Assembly: GCA_947632515.1 (NCBI GenBank)
Contig: CANRPO010000002.1
Location: forward strand, 124,001 to 188,000
DNA length: 64,000 nucleotides
Source: an uncultured Lachnospiraceae bacterium
GTDB taxonomy: Bacteria; Bacillota; Clostridia; Lachnospirales; Lachnospiraceae
Direction: 5' to 3'
Shown: positions 39,323 to 49,488 of the stretch, piece after piece
Numbering within the stretch: the first letter of the stretch is position 1
Layout of the letters: each line of letters starts with the position of its first letter
The notes under the pieces: model-generated
The model's input: the letters and a program-made list of their open reading frames with translations, nothing else
What the model was told of the DNA's origin: nothing
The model's database searches: none
Program-made: the position numbers and the translations under genes

Positions 39323-40460
39323 TGCATTGATCAGAACGATTATTTTATTCCTCATTATATTTGGAGTTGTGGTGATCTCTCACGAGTTTGGCCACTTCCT
39401 CATCGGAAGGAGAAACGGCATCCGCGTCCTGGAATTTTCGGTGGGGATGGGGCCTACCCTGTTTTCCTTTGAAAAAAACGGCGTGAGGTACGCGCTGAAA
39501 CTCCTCCCGCTGGGAGGAGCGTGTATGTTCGACGGCGAGGACGGCGTGGGCGAGCCGGACGGCGATAAAGAGCAGGCCGGCGATCTGCGCAGAAAGGCGA
39601 TGGGGGAGTCTGCTCCCGCCCTGACGGAGGACGGTTTTCAGGCGGCGGGAATGGCGTTCACGGAAGCCGGTGTGTGGAAACGTATTGCCACTGTGTTTGC
39701 AGGCCCTTTCTTCAATTTTATTCTTGCCTTTGTCGTGGCGCTTGTGCTGACTGCCTTTTCAGGCGCAGATCTGCCCGTTGTCGGCGGGATCGCGGAGGAT
39801 TCCGCGGCGATGGAGGCGGGGCTTAAGGAAGGGGATGTGATCACGCGGATCAATCATGAGAAGATCCATTTTTACCGCGAGATCATGGTGATCTCCGCCA
39901 TGAATAAGGGGGAGGCGCTGGAAATTCACTATACGCGCGACGGACAGAAGGGCGTAGCCACGGTGACGCCGCGCTACGATAAAAATGACGCGCGTTATTA
40001 TATCGGGATCATGGGAGGCGGGGTGTATCTGGACTGCAATCCCCTTCAGGTGTTCCGGTACGCTTTCTACGAGGTAGAATACTATGCGAAGACGACCTAC
40101 AAGAGCTTGGGTATGCTGCTCAGAGGACAGGTCAGCAAAGACGAAGTTTCCGGGCCGGTGGGAATCGCACAGTTCGTGGGCGAGAGTTACGACCACGCGG
40201 AGGAGAATTACGGCACATCCTCGGCGATACTGACAATGCTTGAGATCGTGGTCCTTCTGTCCGTCAATCTCGGCATTTTGAATCTGCTGCCGCTCCCGGC
40301 GCTGGACGGCGGCAGACTGCTCTTCATGTTCGTGGAGGTGGTGCGCGGCAAGCCTGTGCCCCCTGAGAAGGAGGGGATGATCCACTTTGCCGGGCTGGTG
40401 GTGTTCATGGTCCTGATGGTGTTTGTCATGTACAACGATATTATGAAGATCGTGCATTAG
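39312..40460 (+). CDS. rseP: RIP metalloprotease RseP
   Basis: HEFGHFLIGRRNGIRVLEFSVGMGP zinc site, PDZ domain, LNLLPLPALDGGRLLFM; start codon (TTG 39312 or 39327) uncertain. Confidence 0.95.
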   Translation: MESSALIRTIILFLIIFGVVVISHEFGHFLIGRRNGIRVLEFSVGMGPTLFSFEKNGVRYALKLLPLGGACMFDGEDGVGEPDGDKEQAGDLRRKAMGESAPALTEDGFQAAGMAFTEAGVWKRIATVFAGPFFNFILAFVVALVLTAFSGADLPVVGGIAEDSAAMEAGLKEGDVITRINHEKIHFYREIMVISAMNKGEALEIHYTRDGQKGVATVTPRYDKNDARYYIGIMGGGVYLDCNPLQVFRYAFYEVEYYAKTTYKSLGMLLRGQVSKDEVSGPVGIAQFVGESYDHAEENYGTSSAILTMLEIVVLLSVNLGILNLLPLPALDGGRLLFMFVEVVRGKPVPPEKEGMIHFAGLVVFMVLMVFVMYNDIMKIVH

Positions 40461-40467
40461 ATTTTTG

Positions 40468-40496
40468 TTGCTTTGTTCTTAATGATACTGTATACT
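40468..40496 (+). promoter_or_regulatory. Candidate promoter for phosphatase/kinase pair
   Basis: TTGCTT - 17 nt - TATACT. Confidence 0.55.
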
Positions 40497-40599
40497 TACT
40501 TCATCGGGGTTCGTTCTGAACCCCTGAGTATATAGTTCCGGCGGGATTCCCGCAATGTTCCGGAGAATGGACTGACAGATTGCAGAACAGGAGGAGAAG

Positions 40600-41322
40600 G
40601 TGAATTATCTGACAAGTGTATATTGGGAGCGCGGTAAGGCGGCGAAGGTCAATCAGGACTCTGTCGTGCTGCTGCAGGTGCTGACCGCGAGAGGGCGCGT
40701 TCTCATGGCGGCAGTCTGCGACGGCATGGGCGGATTGGCGCAGGGGGAGTATGCCAGCGGCTATGTGACGCAGAGACTGCAGGAGTGGTTTTACGAGTGG
40801 CTCCTTCGCGCGGTGAGGAAGAAGAAACCGTACTGGATCGTCAGGAGATCCCTCGAGAGACTTGCGTATCATATGCAGGAGCAGCTTACCCGCTATGGCT
40901 CGCAGGAGCGCGTGCGCATGGGGACGACCATGACAGTGCTGGTGATCCTGCAAAAGACTTATCTGCTCTGTCATCTGGGCGACAGCAGAGCTTATCTGTT
41001 TCCAAAAAAGAAAGGCAGGACGGTGTGCGTGACCAAGGATCATGTGACGGGCGAAAATCAGTTGACAAAGTGTGTCGGAAGTTTTGGTTTCCTCAAGCCT
41101 GATTTTCGGCTGGGCGCGCTGCGGGAAGGAGAGGGCATGCTGCTGTGCAGCGATGGGTTTCGGCGTTTTGTGGAGGAGGCGGAGCTTGCGGAGGTTCTGT
41201 GCCCTGAGCGAATGACGGACGAGAGCCAAATCGGGCGCAGACTGCGGGAGATCGGCGGGGCCTGTATGCGGCGGGGCGAACGGGATAATCTGTCGGCGGT
41301 CTACGTGAAGATGGAGAGGTGA
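40600..41322 (+). CDS. PP2C-family Ser/Thr phosphatase
   Basis: NQDSVVLLQV... AAVCDGMGGLAQGE, GDSRAYLF, D near C-terminus GERDNLSAVYV; GTG start with AGGAGG SD. Confidence 0.93.
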   Translation: MNYLTSVYWERGKAAKVNQDSVVLLQVLTARGRVLMAAVCDGMGGLAQGEYASGYVTQRLQEWFYEWLLRAVRKKKPYWIVRRSLERLAYHMQEQLTRYGSQERVRMGTTMTVLVILQKTYLLCHLGDSRAYLFPKKKGRTVCVTKDHVTGENQLTKCVGSFGFLKPDFRLGALREGEGMLLCSDGFRRFVEEAELAEVLCPERMTDESQIGRRLREIGGACMRRGERDNLSAVYVKMER

Positions 41323-41326
41323 AGGA

Positions 41327-42178
41327 ATGGGAGAAGGAAAGCCGGAGGCAATCGGCAAATATACGGTCATCAAACCGCTGGGGCGCGGAGGGGAGGGCAG
41401 CGTGTATCTGGCGCGCGACGAGGATCTGCAGCGCCTTGTGGCGATCAAGCGGATCGACCGCGGCGGGCAGGAGAGAGAAAGGGAGAAACAGCTCGTGCGG
41501 GAGGCGGACTTCTTGCAGCAGCTCAGACATCCCATGCTCCCGGTCATCTACGATCTGTTGTGGGAAGACGCGTGGTATCTGGTGATGGAGTACATACAGG
41601 GCGTGACGTTGAGCAGACAGATTGCGCGAAACGGTTTCGTACAGGAGGAACAGGCGCGCGGCTGGGCGAGACAGTTAGCGGACATTCTGGAGTATCTGCA
41701 CACGAGGAAAACACCTGTTATATATCAAGATCTGAAACCTGACAACATCATGGTCTGTCCGGACGGGAACCTGAAACTGGTGGATTTCGGAGCGGCCTTC
41801 CGCAAGAGTTTCGGGGGCGGGCAGAAACATGTCATGGCGGCAACTGTGGGCTATGCGGCGCCGGAACAGTTCGGGGACGCATACGCGGACGAGCGCAGCG
41901 ACATTTACGCCTTTGGCAAGGTGCTGTACTACATGGTCACCGGCGCGGATCCCGCGAAACCGCCCTATACGTCGCTGTCCGTGCGCGATTATCAGCCGCT
42001 TCTGTCGGGGCGGCTGGAGCGCATGATCCGCAAGTGTATCAGCGAGGAGCCGTCGCGGCGTTACCAGACGGCGGCGGAGCTGACGAGGGAACTGCACCGT
42101 CCGTCAGGCCGGGGGCGCCTGCGCCGCCGTTCTTTTATCAGAGAGATCGAGAAACGGGTCTGGCTGACGGAGATGTGA
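41327..42178 (+). CDS. Soluble Hanks-type Ser/Thr protein kinase
   Basis: GRGGEGSVYLARD, VAIKRI, YQDLKPDNIMV, VDFGAA, APEQFG; no TM or PASTA domains. Confidence 0.93.
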   Translation: MGEGKPEAIGKYTVIKPLGRGGEGSVYLARDEDLQRLVAIKRIDRGGQEREREKQLVREADFLQQLRHPMLPVIYDLLWEDAWYLVMEYIQGVTLSRQIARNGFVQEEQARGWARQLADILEYLHTRKTPVIYQDLKPDNIMVCPDGNLKLVDFGAAFRKSFGGGQKHVMAATVGYAAPEQFGDAYADERSDIYAFGKVLYYMVTGADPAKPPYTSLSVRDYQPLLSGRLERMIRKCISEEPSRRYQTAAELTRELHRPSGRGRLRRRSFIREIEKRVWLTEM

Positions 42179-42222
42179 GGGAGGAAATGAGATGCGGCGA
42201 CTCAATTTTTACCGATTGTTTC

Positions 42223-42251
42223 TTGATAAATAGTATCATATACAGTATTAT
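42223..42251 (+). promoter_or_regulatory. Candidate promoter of hicAB
   Basis: TTGATA - 17 nt - TATTAT, with the palindrome GTAT-CAT-ATAC in the spacer. Confidence 0.5.
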
Positions 42252-42269
42252 AGAAAGGAGAAAGCTACG

Positions 42270-42500
42270 TTGGCTGCGGTTGACAAGATCATTGAAAAAA
42301 TGAAACGCCAGCCCAATGGTATCAGACCTATTGAGGCAGAAAATGTGCTGAGAGCTTTCGGCTATGAGATTGTCAGACAGAGGGGAAGTCACAGACATTA
42401 TCTAAACCGAAACAGCGGAGATCTGATAACCGTTAAGCAGGAAAATCCGCTAAAGAAGGTTTACATAACAGATATATTAAGGCGGATTGGTAAGCAATAG
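42270..42500 (+). CDS. hicA: HicA-family toxin
   Basis: 76 aa; RAFGYEIVRQRGSHRHYLNRNSGDLITVKQENPLKKVYITDILRRIG, HicA catalytic-His region GSHRHY; TTG start with AAAGGAG SD. Confidence 0.88.
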   Translation: MAAVDKIIEKMKRQPNGIRPIEAENVLRAFGYEIVRQRGSHRHYLNRNSGDLITVKQENPLKKVYITDILRRIGKQ

Positions 42501-42543
42501 TGGAAACGGGTATACTAACAATGATTTTGACATGGAGGAATAT

Positions 42544-42888
42544 ATGAGACTGGAAGATTATCTGAAATTGCCTTATACGAGAATGGTGCAGGAAAAGAAT
42601 GACGAGAGCGGACGCTATTTTTACGGATATATTCTGGAACTGGACGGCTGTCAGAGCACCGGCGCCACACTGGACGAATTATATGATAATTTAAATGAGG
42701 CGATGGCAGGCTATCTGGAAGTAAAGCTTGAAAATAATCTTCCGATCCCCGTACCTGAGGACGCGGAGGATTACAGCGGGAAGTTTGTGGTCAGAATTCC
42801 CAAGACGCTGCACAGGCGTCTGGCTGTGGAGGCGGATAAGGAAGGTGTGAGCTTAAATCAGTTAGCGCTATACAAATTGTCCATGTGA
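42544..42888 (+). CDS. hicB: HicB-family antitoxin
   Basis: YFYGYILELDGCQSTGATLDELYDNLNEAMAGYLE plus C-terminal HicB DNA-binding region KFVVRIPKTLHRRLAVEADKEGVSLNQLALYKLS. Confidence 0.9.
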   Translation: MRLEDYLKLPYTRMVQEKNDESGRYFYGYILELDGCQSTGATLDELYDNLNEAMAGYLEVKLENNLPIPVPEDAEDYSGKFVVRIPKTLHRRLAVEADKEGVSLNQLALYKLSM

Positions 42889-42912
42889 CGGGGAAACGAA
42901 GGAGGGACAACT

Positions 42913-43971
42913 ATGCATCGTGAGCACACAAAGACAATCCGGATCGGGGACAGGGTGATCGGCGGCGGCAATCCGATCCTGATCCAGTCGATGACGAATA
43001 CGAGGACGGAGGATGTGGAGGCGACAGTGGCGCAGATCCTGCGCCTGGAGAAGGCGGGATGCGAGATCATACGCTGCACCGTGCCTACGGCAGAGGCGGC
43101 GGAGGCAATCGGAAGGATCAAGCCGCAGATACATATTCCGCTGGTGGCGGATATTCATTTCGATTACAGAATGGCCATCGCAGCCATAGAGAACGGGGCG
43201 GATAAGATTCGCATCAACCCGGGCAATATCGGCGGCAGGGATAAAGTGGCTGCAGTCGTCAGGGCGGCGAAGGAGCATCACATCCCGATCCGCGTGGGCG
43301 TCAACAGCGGCTCGTTGGAGCGGGAACTGGTGGAGAAGTACCACGGCGTGACAGCGGAGGGTATCGTCGAGAGCGCGTTAGACAAGGTGGGGATCATCGA
43401 GGATCTGGGATATGACAATCTGGTGATCAGCATCAAGTCCTCCGATGTGCTCATGTGCGTCCGCGCGCATGAGATACTGGCGGAGAAGACGAACTATCCG
43501 CTGCACGTGGGGATCACCGAGTCCGGTACGGTGACAAGCGGCAATATCAAGTCCGCCATCGGTCTGGGGCTGATCCTGCATCAGGGCATCGGCGATACGA
43601 TCAGAGTGTCCCTGACAGGAGATCCCGTGGAGGAGATCAAGTCCGCCAAATTGATCCTGCGCACGCTGGGCCTGCGCAAGGGCGGGATCGAGGTGGTTTC
43701 CTGCCCGACCTGCGGCAGAACGCGCATCGATCTGATCGGGCTGGCGAACAAGGTGGAGGAGATGGTGGCGGACATTCCGCTGGATCTCAAAGTCGCGGTG
43801 ATGGGCTGCGCGGTCAACGGCCCCGGCGAGGCGAAGGAGGCGGACATCGGCATCGCGGGAGGTCTGGGTGAAGGGCTTTTGATCAAGCGCGGGGAGATCG
43901 TGCGGAAGGTGCCGGAGGATAAGCTGCTCGACACGCTGCGGGAAGAGCTTTTGAATTGGGATCAGGCATAG
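42913..43971 (+). CDS. ispG: 4-hydroxy-3-methylbut-2-enyl diphosphate synthase
   Basis: MTNTRTEDVEATVAQILRLEKAGCEIIRCTVP; SCPTCGRT Fe-S cysteines. Confidence 0.98.
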   Translation: MHREHTKTIRIGDRVIGGGNPILIQSMTNTRTEDVEATVAQILRLEKAGCEIIRCTVPTAEAAEAIGRIKPQIHIPLVADIHFDYRMAIAAIENGADKIRINPGNIGGRDKVAAVVRAAKEHHIPIRVGVNSGSLERELVEKYHGVTAEGIVESALDKVGIIEDLGYDNLVISIKSSDVLMCVRAHEILAEKTNYPLHVGITESGTVTSGNIKSAIGLGLILHQGIGDTIRVSLTGDPVEEIKSAKLILRTLGLRKGGIEVVSCPTCGRTRIDLIGLANKVEEMVADIPLDLKVAVMGCAVNGPGEAKEADIGIAGGLGEGLLIKRGEIVRKVPEDKLLDTLREELLNWDQA

Positions 43972-43994
43972 GACGGGAGAGGTGCAAAGCACGG

Positions 43995-46900
43995 ATGGGA
44001 AAGAAGTTTTTTGATGTGTTTCCGACTTTAAAACTGGATACGGGGCTGACGGATCTCTACGAACAGGTCACGGTGGAGAAAGTCTCTTCGACGAAACGCA
44101 AGGATTTTCTGCACGTCTATATCTCCTCGGACAGGCTGATCCAGAAGGAGGACGTCTTTCGGGTGGAAGGGGAGATCAAGAGACAGTTTTTTCCCGGCGC
44201 CCCTATGGTTATCAAGTTCTATGAGAGATTCCGCCTGTCGGCGCAGTACACGCCGGAGCGGCTGATGGACGTATACAGGGAGAGCATTCTGTCTGAGCTG
44301 CGCGCGTACTCTCCGGTGGAGTACAATCTTTTTAAAAATGCCGACATTGTCTTCGAGGAGGGCGACAGGCTGCATATGACCGTCGAGGACACGGTGTTGG
44401 GCAAAGGCAGGGCGGAGGAGCTGGCGCGCATTCTGGAGAAGATCTACCACGAGCGCTGCGGGATCGGGGTGGAAATACAGATCTCCTACAAAGAGCGCGC
44501 GGAGGGAAAGCACCACGAGGAGGATGAACATAGGCTTGCCATGCAGGTGGCGGCGATCTCTGCCCGGGCGGGCGGCCATGCGCAGCCGTCGGATAACGCA
44601 GCTCAGGACAGTGTGGAAAAGAATGCAATAACGGCAGATATGCATAGTGCGGGGACCATGCGGAGAGAACAGCCGCGGACGGCAAACCGCCCGTTAAAAC
44701 GCTCCGACAATCCCGACGTGATCTACGGCAAGGACTTCGACGAGGAGGCCATGCCCATGAGCGACATTATCGGCGAGATGGGAGAGGTGGTCATTCGCGG
44801 CAGGATTATCCACACGGACCGGCGGGAGATCAAGAACGAGAGGACGATCCTGTTCTACGATGTGACGGACTTCACGGATACCATGACGATCAAGCTCTTT
44901 GTGTCCAATGAGCAGAAAGACGAAATAGCGAGCGTTATGAAAGAGGGCGCTTTTGTAAAAATAAAAGGCGTGGCGGCCATTGACAAGTTCGACAACGAGC
45001 TGACGCTGGGCGCGATCACAGGCGTGAAGACGATCCCGGACTTCACGGTGTCCCGCACGGACACGAGCGCGCGCAAGCGCGTAGAGCTGCACTGCCACAC
45101 CAAGATGAGCGATATGGACGGCGTCTCGGAGGTGAAGGACATCGTCAGGCGCGCCTACAAATGGGGGCATCCCGCCATCGCCATCACGGACCACGGCGTG
45201 GTACAGTCGTTTCCCGACGCCAACCATGTCTGGGAAGATCTGTGGAAGGAAGAGAAAGCCAGGCGCAAGGAGGCGGGGGATCCGGACCCGGATAAGCAGG
45301 ATTTCTTCAAGGTGATCTACGGCGTGGAGGCGTATTTTGTGGACGATCTGCACGAGATCGCCACCAACGACAAAGGGCAGGACTTTCGGCAGGATTTTGT
45401 GGTGTTCGACATAGAGACGACAGGGTTTTCTCCCGTGGAGAACCGCATCATAGAGATCGGGGCGGTGAAGGTGCAGGACGGCTGGATCACGGATCGATTC
45501 TCGGTCTTTGTCAATCCGGAGACGCCGATCCCCTTCGAGATCGAGAAACTGACGGGCATACGCGACGAGATGGTCATGGACGCGGAGAAGATCGAGAGCG
45601 TGCTGCCGCAGTTTCTTGCCTTCAGCGAGGGCTGTGTGCTGGTGGCGCACAACGCGGAATTTGACATGAGTTTCATCAGAGAAAACTGCGACAGACAGGA
45701 GATCGCGCACGATTTTACCTATGTGGACACCATGAACATGGCGAGGGTCATGCTGCCCGCGCAGTCCAGACACACCTTGGACGCGGTGGCGAAGACGCTG
45801 GGCGTGTCGCTCTTAAACCATCACAGGGCGGTGGACGACGCGGAGGCGACGGCGGAGATCTTTGTCAGACTGATCGCGATGATGGAGAAGGAGGGCATCA
45901 CCACGCTCGCACAGATCAACGAGAAGGGCAAGGCAAGCCCGGACATCATCAAGAGGCTGCCCACCTACCACGGTATTATTCTGGCCAAAAATAACGTGGG
46001 GCGCATGAATCTGTACCGGCTGGTCTCCATGTCCCATCTCACCTACTATGCCAGAAGACCGCGCGTGCCAAAAAGCCTGCTGAACGAGTACCGGGAAGGG
46101 CTGATTGTGGGGAGCGCCTGCGAGGCGGGAGAGCTGTACCGCGCGCTCTTGGAGGGCAAACCGGAGGCGGAGATCGCGCGGCTGGTGCATTTCTATGATT
46201 ATCTGGAAATACAGCCGCTTGGCAACAACAAGTATATGATCGCGTCGGAGAAACTGCCAAACATCCGCTCCATGGAGGACATCATGGAGATCAACAAAAA
46301 GATCGTGCGGCTGGGCGAGCAGTTCCATAAGCCTGTGGTGGCCACCTGCGACGTGCATTTTCTGAATCCGGAGGACGAGATCTACCGCCGGATCATCATG
46401 GCGGGACAGGGATTCCCCGATGCGGACGAGCAGGCGCCGCTCTTTCTCAGGACCACGGAGGAGATGCTGCAGGAGTTCTCCTATCTGGGGAGCGATAAGG
46501 CCGAGGAGGTGGTGATCACCAACACGAACCGCATCGCGGACATGATCGAGTGTATGTCCCCCGTGCGCCCCGACAAGTGCCCGCCGGTCATCGCGGACAG
46601 CGACAGGCAGCTCACCGAGATCTGTTATAACAGAGCGCATGAACTCTACGGCGAGACGCTGCCTAAGATCGTGGAGGACAGACTGGAGAAAGAATTGCAC
46701 TCCATCATCTCCAACGGGTTTGCGGTGATGTACATTATCGCCCAGAAACTGGTGTGGAAATCGGTGGAGGACGGGTATCTGGTGGGGTCTCGGGGGTCTG
46801 TGGGCAGTTCCTTCGTGGCCAACATGGCGGGGATCACGGAGGTAAACTCCTTAAGCCCGCACTATCTGTGCCCGAAGTGTCACTATTACGACTTTGACTC

Positions 46901-48479
46901 TGAGGAGGTGAAGGCGTACAGCGGCGGCGCAGGCTGCGATATGCCGGATAAGAACTGCCCTGTGTGCGGCACGCCGCTCAGGAAAGAGGGGTTTGACATT
47001 CCTTTTGAGACGTTCCTCGGTTTCAAGGGAGACAAGGAGCCGGATATTGACCTGAATTTTTCGGGAGAGTACCAGAGTAAGGCGCACAAGTACACGGAGG
47101 TGATCTTTGGCAGCGGGCAGACGTACCGCGCGGGCACCATCGGCACGCTGGCGGACAAGACGGCTTTCGGCTATGTGAAAAAATATTATGAGGAGCGCGG
47201 CAAGCACAAACGGGTGTGCGAGATCAACCGCATCGTCGCGGGCTGTACGGGCATCAGGCGCAGCACGGGCCAGCATCCGGGCGGCATCGTGGTACTTCCC
47301 GTGGGGGAGGACATCAACTCCTTCACGCCGGTGCAGCATCCGGCCAACGACATGACCACGGACATTGTCACCACGCACTTTGATTACCACTCGATCGACC
47401 ACAATCTGCTAAAACTCGATATTCTCGGACACGATGATCCGACGATGATCCGCATGCTGCAGGATCTGACGGGGATCGATCCCGTCTCTATCCCCTTGGA
47501 CGACAAGGGGGTGATGTCGCTCTTTGCGTCCACGGAGGCTCTGGGGATCACGCCGGACCAGATCGGCGGCTGTAAGCTGGGCTGTCTGGGGATCCCGGAG
47601 TTCGGCACGGACTTCGTCATCCAGATGGTCATCGACGCGAAACCCAAATGTTTCACGGATCTGGTGCGTATTTCCGGGCTGTCCCACGGGACGGACGTGT
47701 GGCTGGGCAACGCGCAGACGCTGATCGAGGAGGGCAAGGCCACCATCTCCACGGCGATCTGCTGCCGTGACGACATTATGATCTATCTGATCCGGATGGG
47801 CGTTGACCCCGCGCTTTCCTTTACGATCATGGAGAGCGTGCGCAAGGGCAAGGGGCTGAAACCGGAGTGGGAGGAGGCCATGAAGGCCGAGGGCGTGCCG
47901 GACTGGTATATCTGGTCCTGCAAGAAGATCAAGTACATGTTCCCCAAGGCGCATGCGGCGGCCTATGTCATGATGGCATGGCGCATCGCCTACTTCAAGA
48001 TCAACTATCCGCTGGCTTATTACGCCGCCTATTTCAGCATCCGCGCCTCGGCCTTCTCCTATGAGCTGATGTGTCAGGGGCAGGCGCATCTGGAGAACCT
48101 GATGGCGGATTACAGGCGCAGGAGCGATACGCTCTCCAAGAAGGAGCAGGATAGCTATAGGGATATGAAGATCGTGCAGGAGATGTATGCGAGGGGATAT
48201 GATTTCGTCCCCATCGACATCTTTACGGCGCAGTCGCGTTCTTTCCGGATCGTGGACGGCAAGCTGATGCCCTCCATCGACAGTATCGACGGCGTCGGGC
48301 AGCAGGTGGCCGACGCCATCGTGGAGGCGGCGAAGGACGGCCCGTTCCTGTCCAAGGACGATTTCAGGCAGCGCACGAAAGCGTCGAAGACTATCGTAGA
48401 TCTGATGGACAGCTTGGGCCTTCTCGGAAAACTGCCGGAGTCCAACCAGATCAGCCTGTTTGACTTTGTGGGGGCGTAA
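43995..48479 (+). CDS. polC: DNA polymerase III alpha subunit, PolC type
   Basis: OB domain, PHP domain (ELHCHTKMSDMDGV), embedded DnaQ exonuclease (FDIETTGFSP), polymerase domain. Confidence 0.98.
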   Translation: MGKKFFDVFPTLKLDTGLTDLYEQVTVEKVSSTKRKDFLHVYISSDRLIQKEDVFRVEGEIKRQFFPGAPMVIKFYERFRLSAQYTPERLMDVYRESILSELRAYSPVEYNLFKNADIVFEEGDRLHMTVEDTVLGKGRAEELARILEKIYHERCGIGVEIQISYKERAEGKHHEEDEHRLAMQVAAISARAGGHAQPSDNAAQDSVEKNAITADMHSAGTMRREQPRTANRPLKRSDNPDVIYGKDFDEEAMPMSDIIGEMGEVVIRGRIIHTDRREIKNERTILFYDVTDFTDTMTIKLFVSNEQKDEIASVMKEGAFVKIKGVAAIDKFDNELTLGAITGVKTIPDFTVSRTDTSARKRVELHCHTKMSDMDGVSEVKDIVRRAYKWGHPAIAITDHGVVQSFPDANHVWEDLWKEEKARRKEAGDPDPDKQDFFKVIYGVEAYFVDDLHEIATNDKGQDFRQDFVVFDIETTGFSPVENRIIEIGAVKVQDGWITDRFSVFVNPETPIPFEIEKLTGIRDEMVMDAEKIESVLPQFLAFSEGCVLVAHNAEFDMSFIRENCDRQEIAHDFTYVDTMNMARVMLPAQSRHTLDAVAKTLGVSLLNHHRAVDDAEATAEIFVRLIAMMEKEGITTLAQINEKGKASPDIIKRLPTYHGIILAKNNVGRMNLYRLVSMSHLTYYARRPRVPKSLLNEYREGLIVGSACEAGELYRALLEGKPEAEIARLVHFYDYLEIQPLGNNKYMIASEKLPNIRSMEDIMEINKKIVRLGEQFHKPVVATCDVHFLNPEDEIYRRIIMAGQGFPDADEQAPLFLRTTEEMLQEFSYLGSDKAEEVVITNTNRIADMIECMSPVRPDKCPPVIADSDRQLTEICYNRAHELYGETLPKIVEDRLEKELHSIISNGFAVMYIIAQKLVWKSVEDGYLVGSRGSVGSSFVANMAGITEVNSLSPHYLCPKCHYYDFDSEEVKAYSGGAGCDMPDKNCPVCGTPLRKEGFDIPFETFLGFKGDKEPDIDLNFSGEYQSKAHKYTEVIFGSGQTYRAGTIGTLADKTAFGYVKKYYEERGKHKRVCEINRIVAGCTGIRRSTGQHPGGIVVLPVGEDINSFTPVQHPANDMTTDIVTTHFDYHSIDHNLLKLDILGHDDPTMIRMLQDLTGIDPVSIPLDDKGVMSLFASTEALGITPDQIGGCKLGCLGIPEFGTDFVIQMVIDAKPKCFTDLVRISGLSHGTDVWLGNAQTLIEEGKATISTAICCRDDIMIYLIRMGVDPALSFTIMESVRKGKGLKPEWEEAMKAEGVPDWYIWSCKKIKYMFPKAHAAAYVMMAWRIAYFKINYPLAYYAAYFSIRASAFSYELMCQGQAHLENLMADYRRRSDTLSKKEQDSYRDMKIVQEMYARGYDFVPIDIFTAQSRSFRIVDGKLMPSIDSIDGVGQQVADAIVEAAKDGPFLSKDDFRQRTKASKTIVDLMDSLGLLGKLPESNQISLFDFVGA

Positions 48480-48604
48480 GGAAAATCCGCGGGAAAAATT
48501 TCCCACTGTTACAGTTATAAAAATGCCGTTGAGTTTGACTTAAAACATGATATACTATAAATAACCGCAGGGTTTCTGCGGCGATCACCAAACGAGGATC
48601 ATAC

Positions 48605-49417
48605 ATGAGCAACAAGGCGAGAATCCGCGAAGAGGCGAAAAAACTGAATCCGATCGACGATCTGATGTTCCGGACAATGGCGGAAGATGAAAAATTCTGC
48701 GAGGAGATCCTGCGGGTCATTCTTGGCGACGCTGCACTGACCGTTCTGGAATCGGTACCTCAGTATGCCGGGACCAATCCGCAGGGGCGTTCCGTTATTC
48801 TTGATGCGAAATGCGTGCTGGGAGACGGAAGAAAGATCGACATTGAAGTACAGAGAGCCGATGATGATGACCACCAGAGACGTGTGCGTTACAACGGCGC
48901 TGTCCTTACGACAAACATCACCGACCCCGGCACGAAATTTAAGGATGTCCCGGATGTATGTGTCGTCTTTATCTCACGTTTCGACATGTTTCACGGCAAT
49001 CTTCCCCTGTATCATGTAGACCGTGTTATCAGGGAAAACGGCCAAGTGGTCGATAACGGTTTTGAAGAGATCTACGTCAATGCCAAAGTCAAAGACGGAT
49101 CGGACGTATCGGAACTGATGGAAGTATTCGTCAACGATACCGCCTACAACAATAAATTCCCTATCACATCCGGCAGCAAACGCCGGTACAAGGAGACGGA
49201 GGAGGGTCAGCAGACTATGTGCGAGATTATGGACAGGATTGCCAGAGAAGAACGCAGCGAAGGCCGCGAAGAAGGACGGATTGAAGGGGTTGCCCGTATC
49301 AACAGGCTCAACTCCATTCTGATCGATCTGGGCAGGTTTGACGACATGAAACGCGCCGCCAAAGACCAGGCTTATCAGGCGCAGCTGATACTCGAACTTC
49401 TGCCCGAGGAAGCGTAA
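48605..49417 (+). CDS. Rpn-family recombination-promoting nuclease / PD-(D/E)XK transposase-like protein
   Basis: NPIDDLMFRTMAEDEKFCEEILRVIL, IDIEVQRADDDDHQRRVRYNGAVL nuclease core, C-terminal ERSEGREEGRIEG repeat. Confidence 0.9.
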   Translation: MSNKARIREEAKKLNPIDDLMFRTMAEDEKFCEEILRVILGDAALTVLESVPQYAGTNPQGRSVILDAKCVLGDGRKIDIEVQRADDDDHQRRVRYNGAVLTTNITDPGTKFKDVPDVCVVFISRFDMFHGNLPLYHVDRVIRENGQVVDNGFEEIYVNAKVKDGSDVSELMEVFVNDTAYNNKFPITSGSKRRYKETEEGQQTMCEIMDRIAREERSEGREEGRIEGVARINRLNSILIDLGRFDDMKRAAKDQAYQAQLILELLPEEA

Positions 49418-49488
49418 AATCTATATGGATGACTAAGTTTCACGGTTTTTTGGTCACGGTTTTTTCACAATTTTTCTGAATATGGCTA

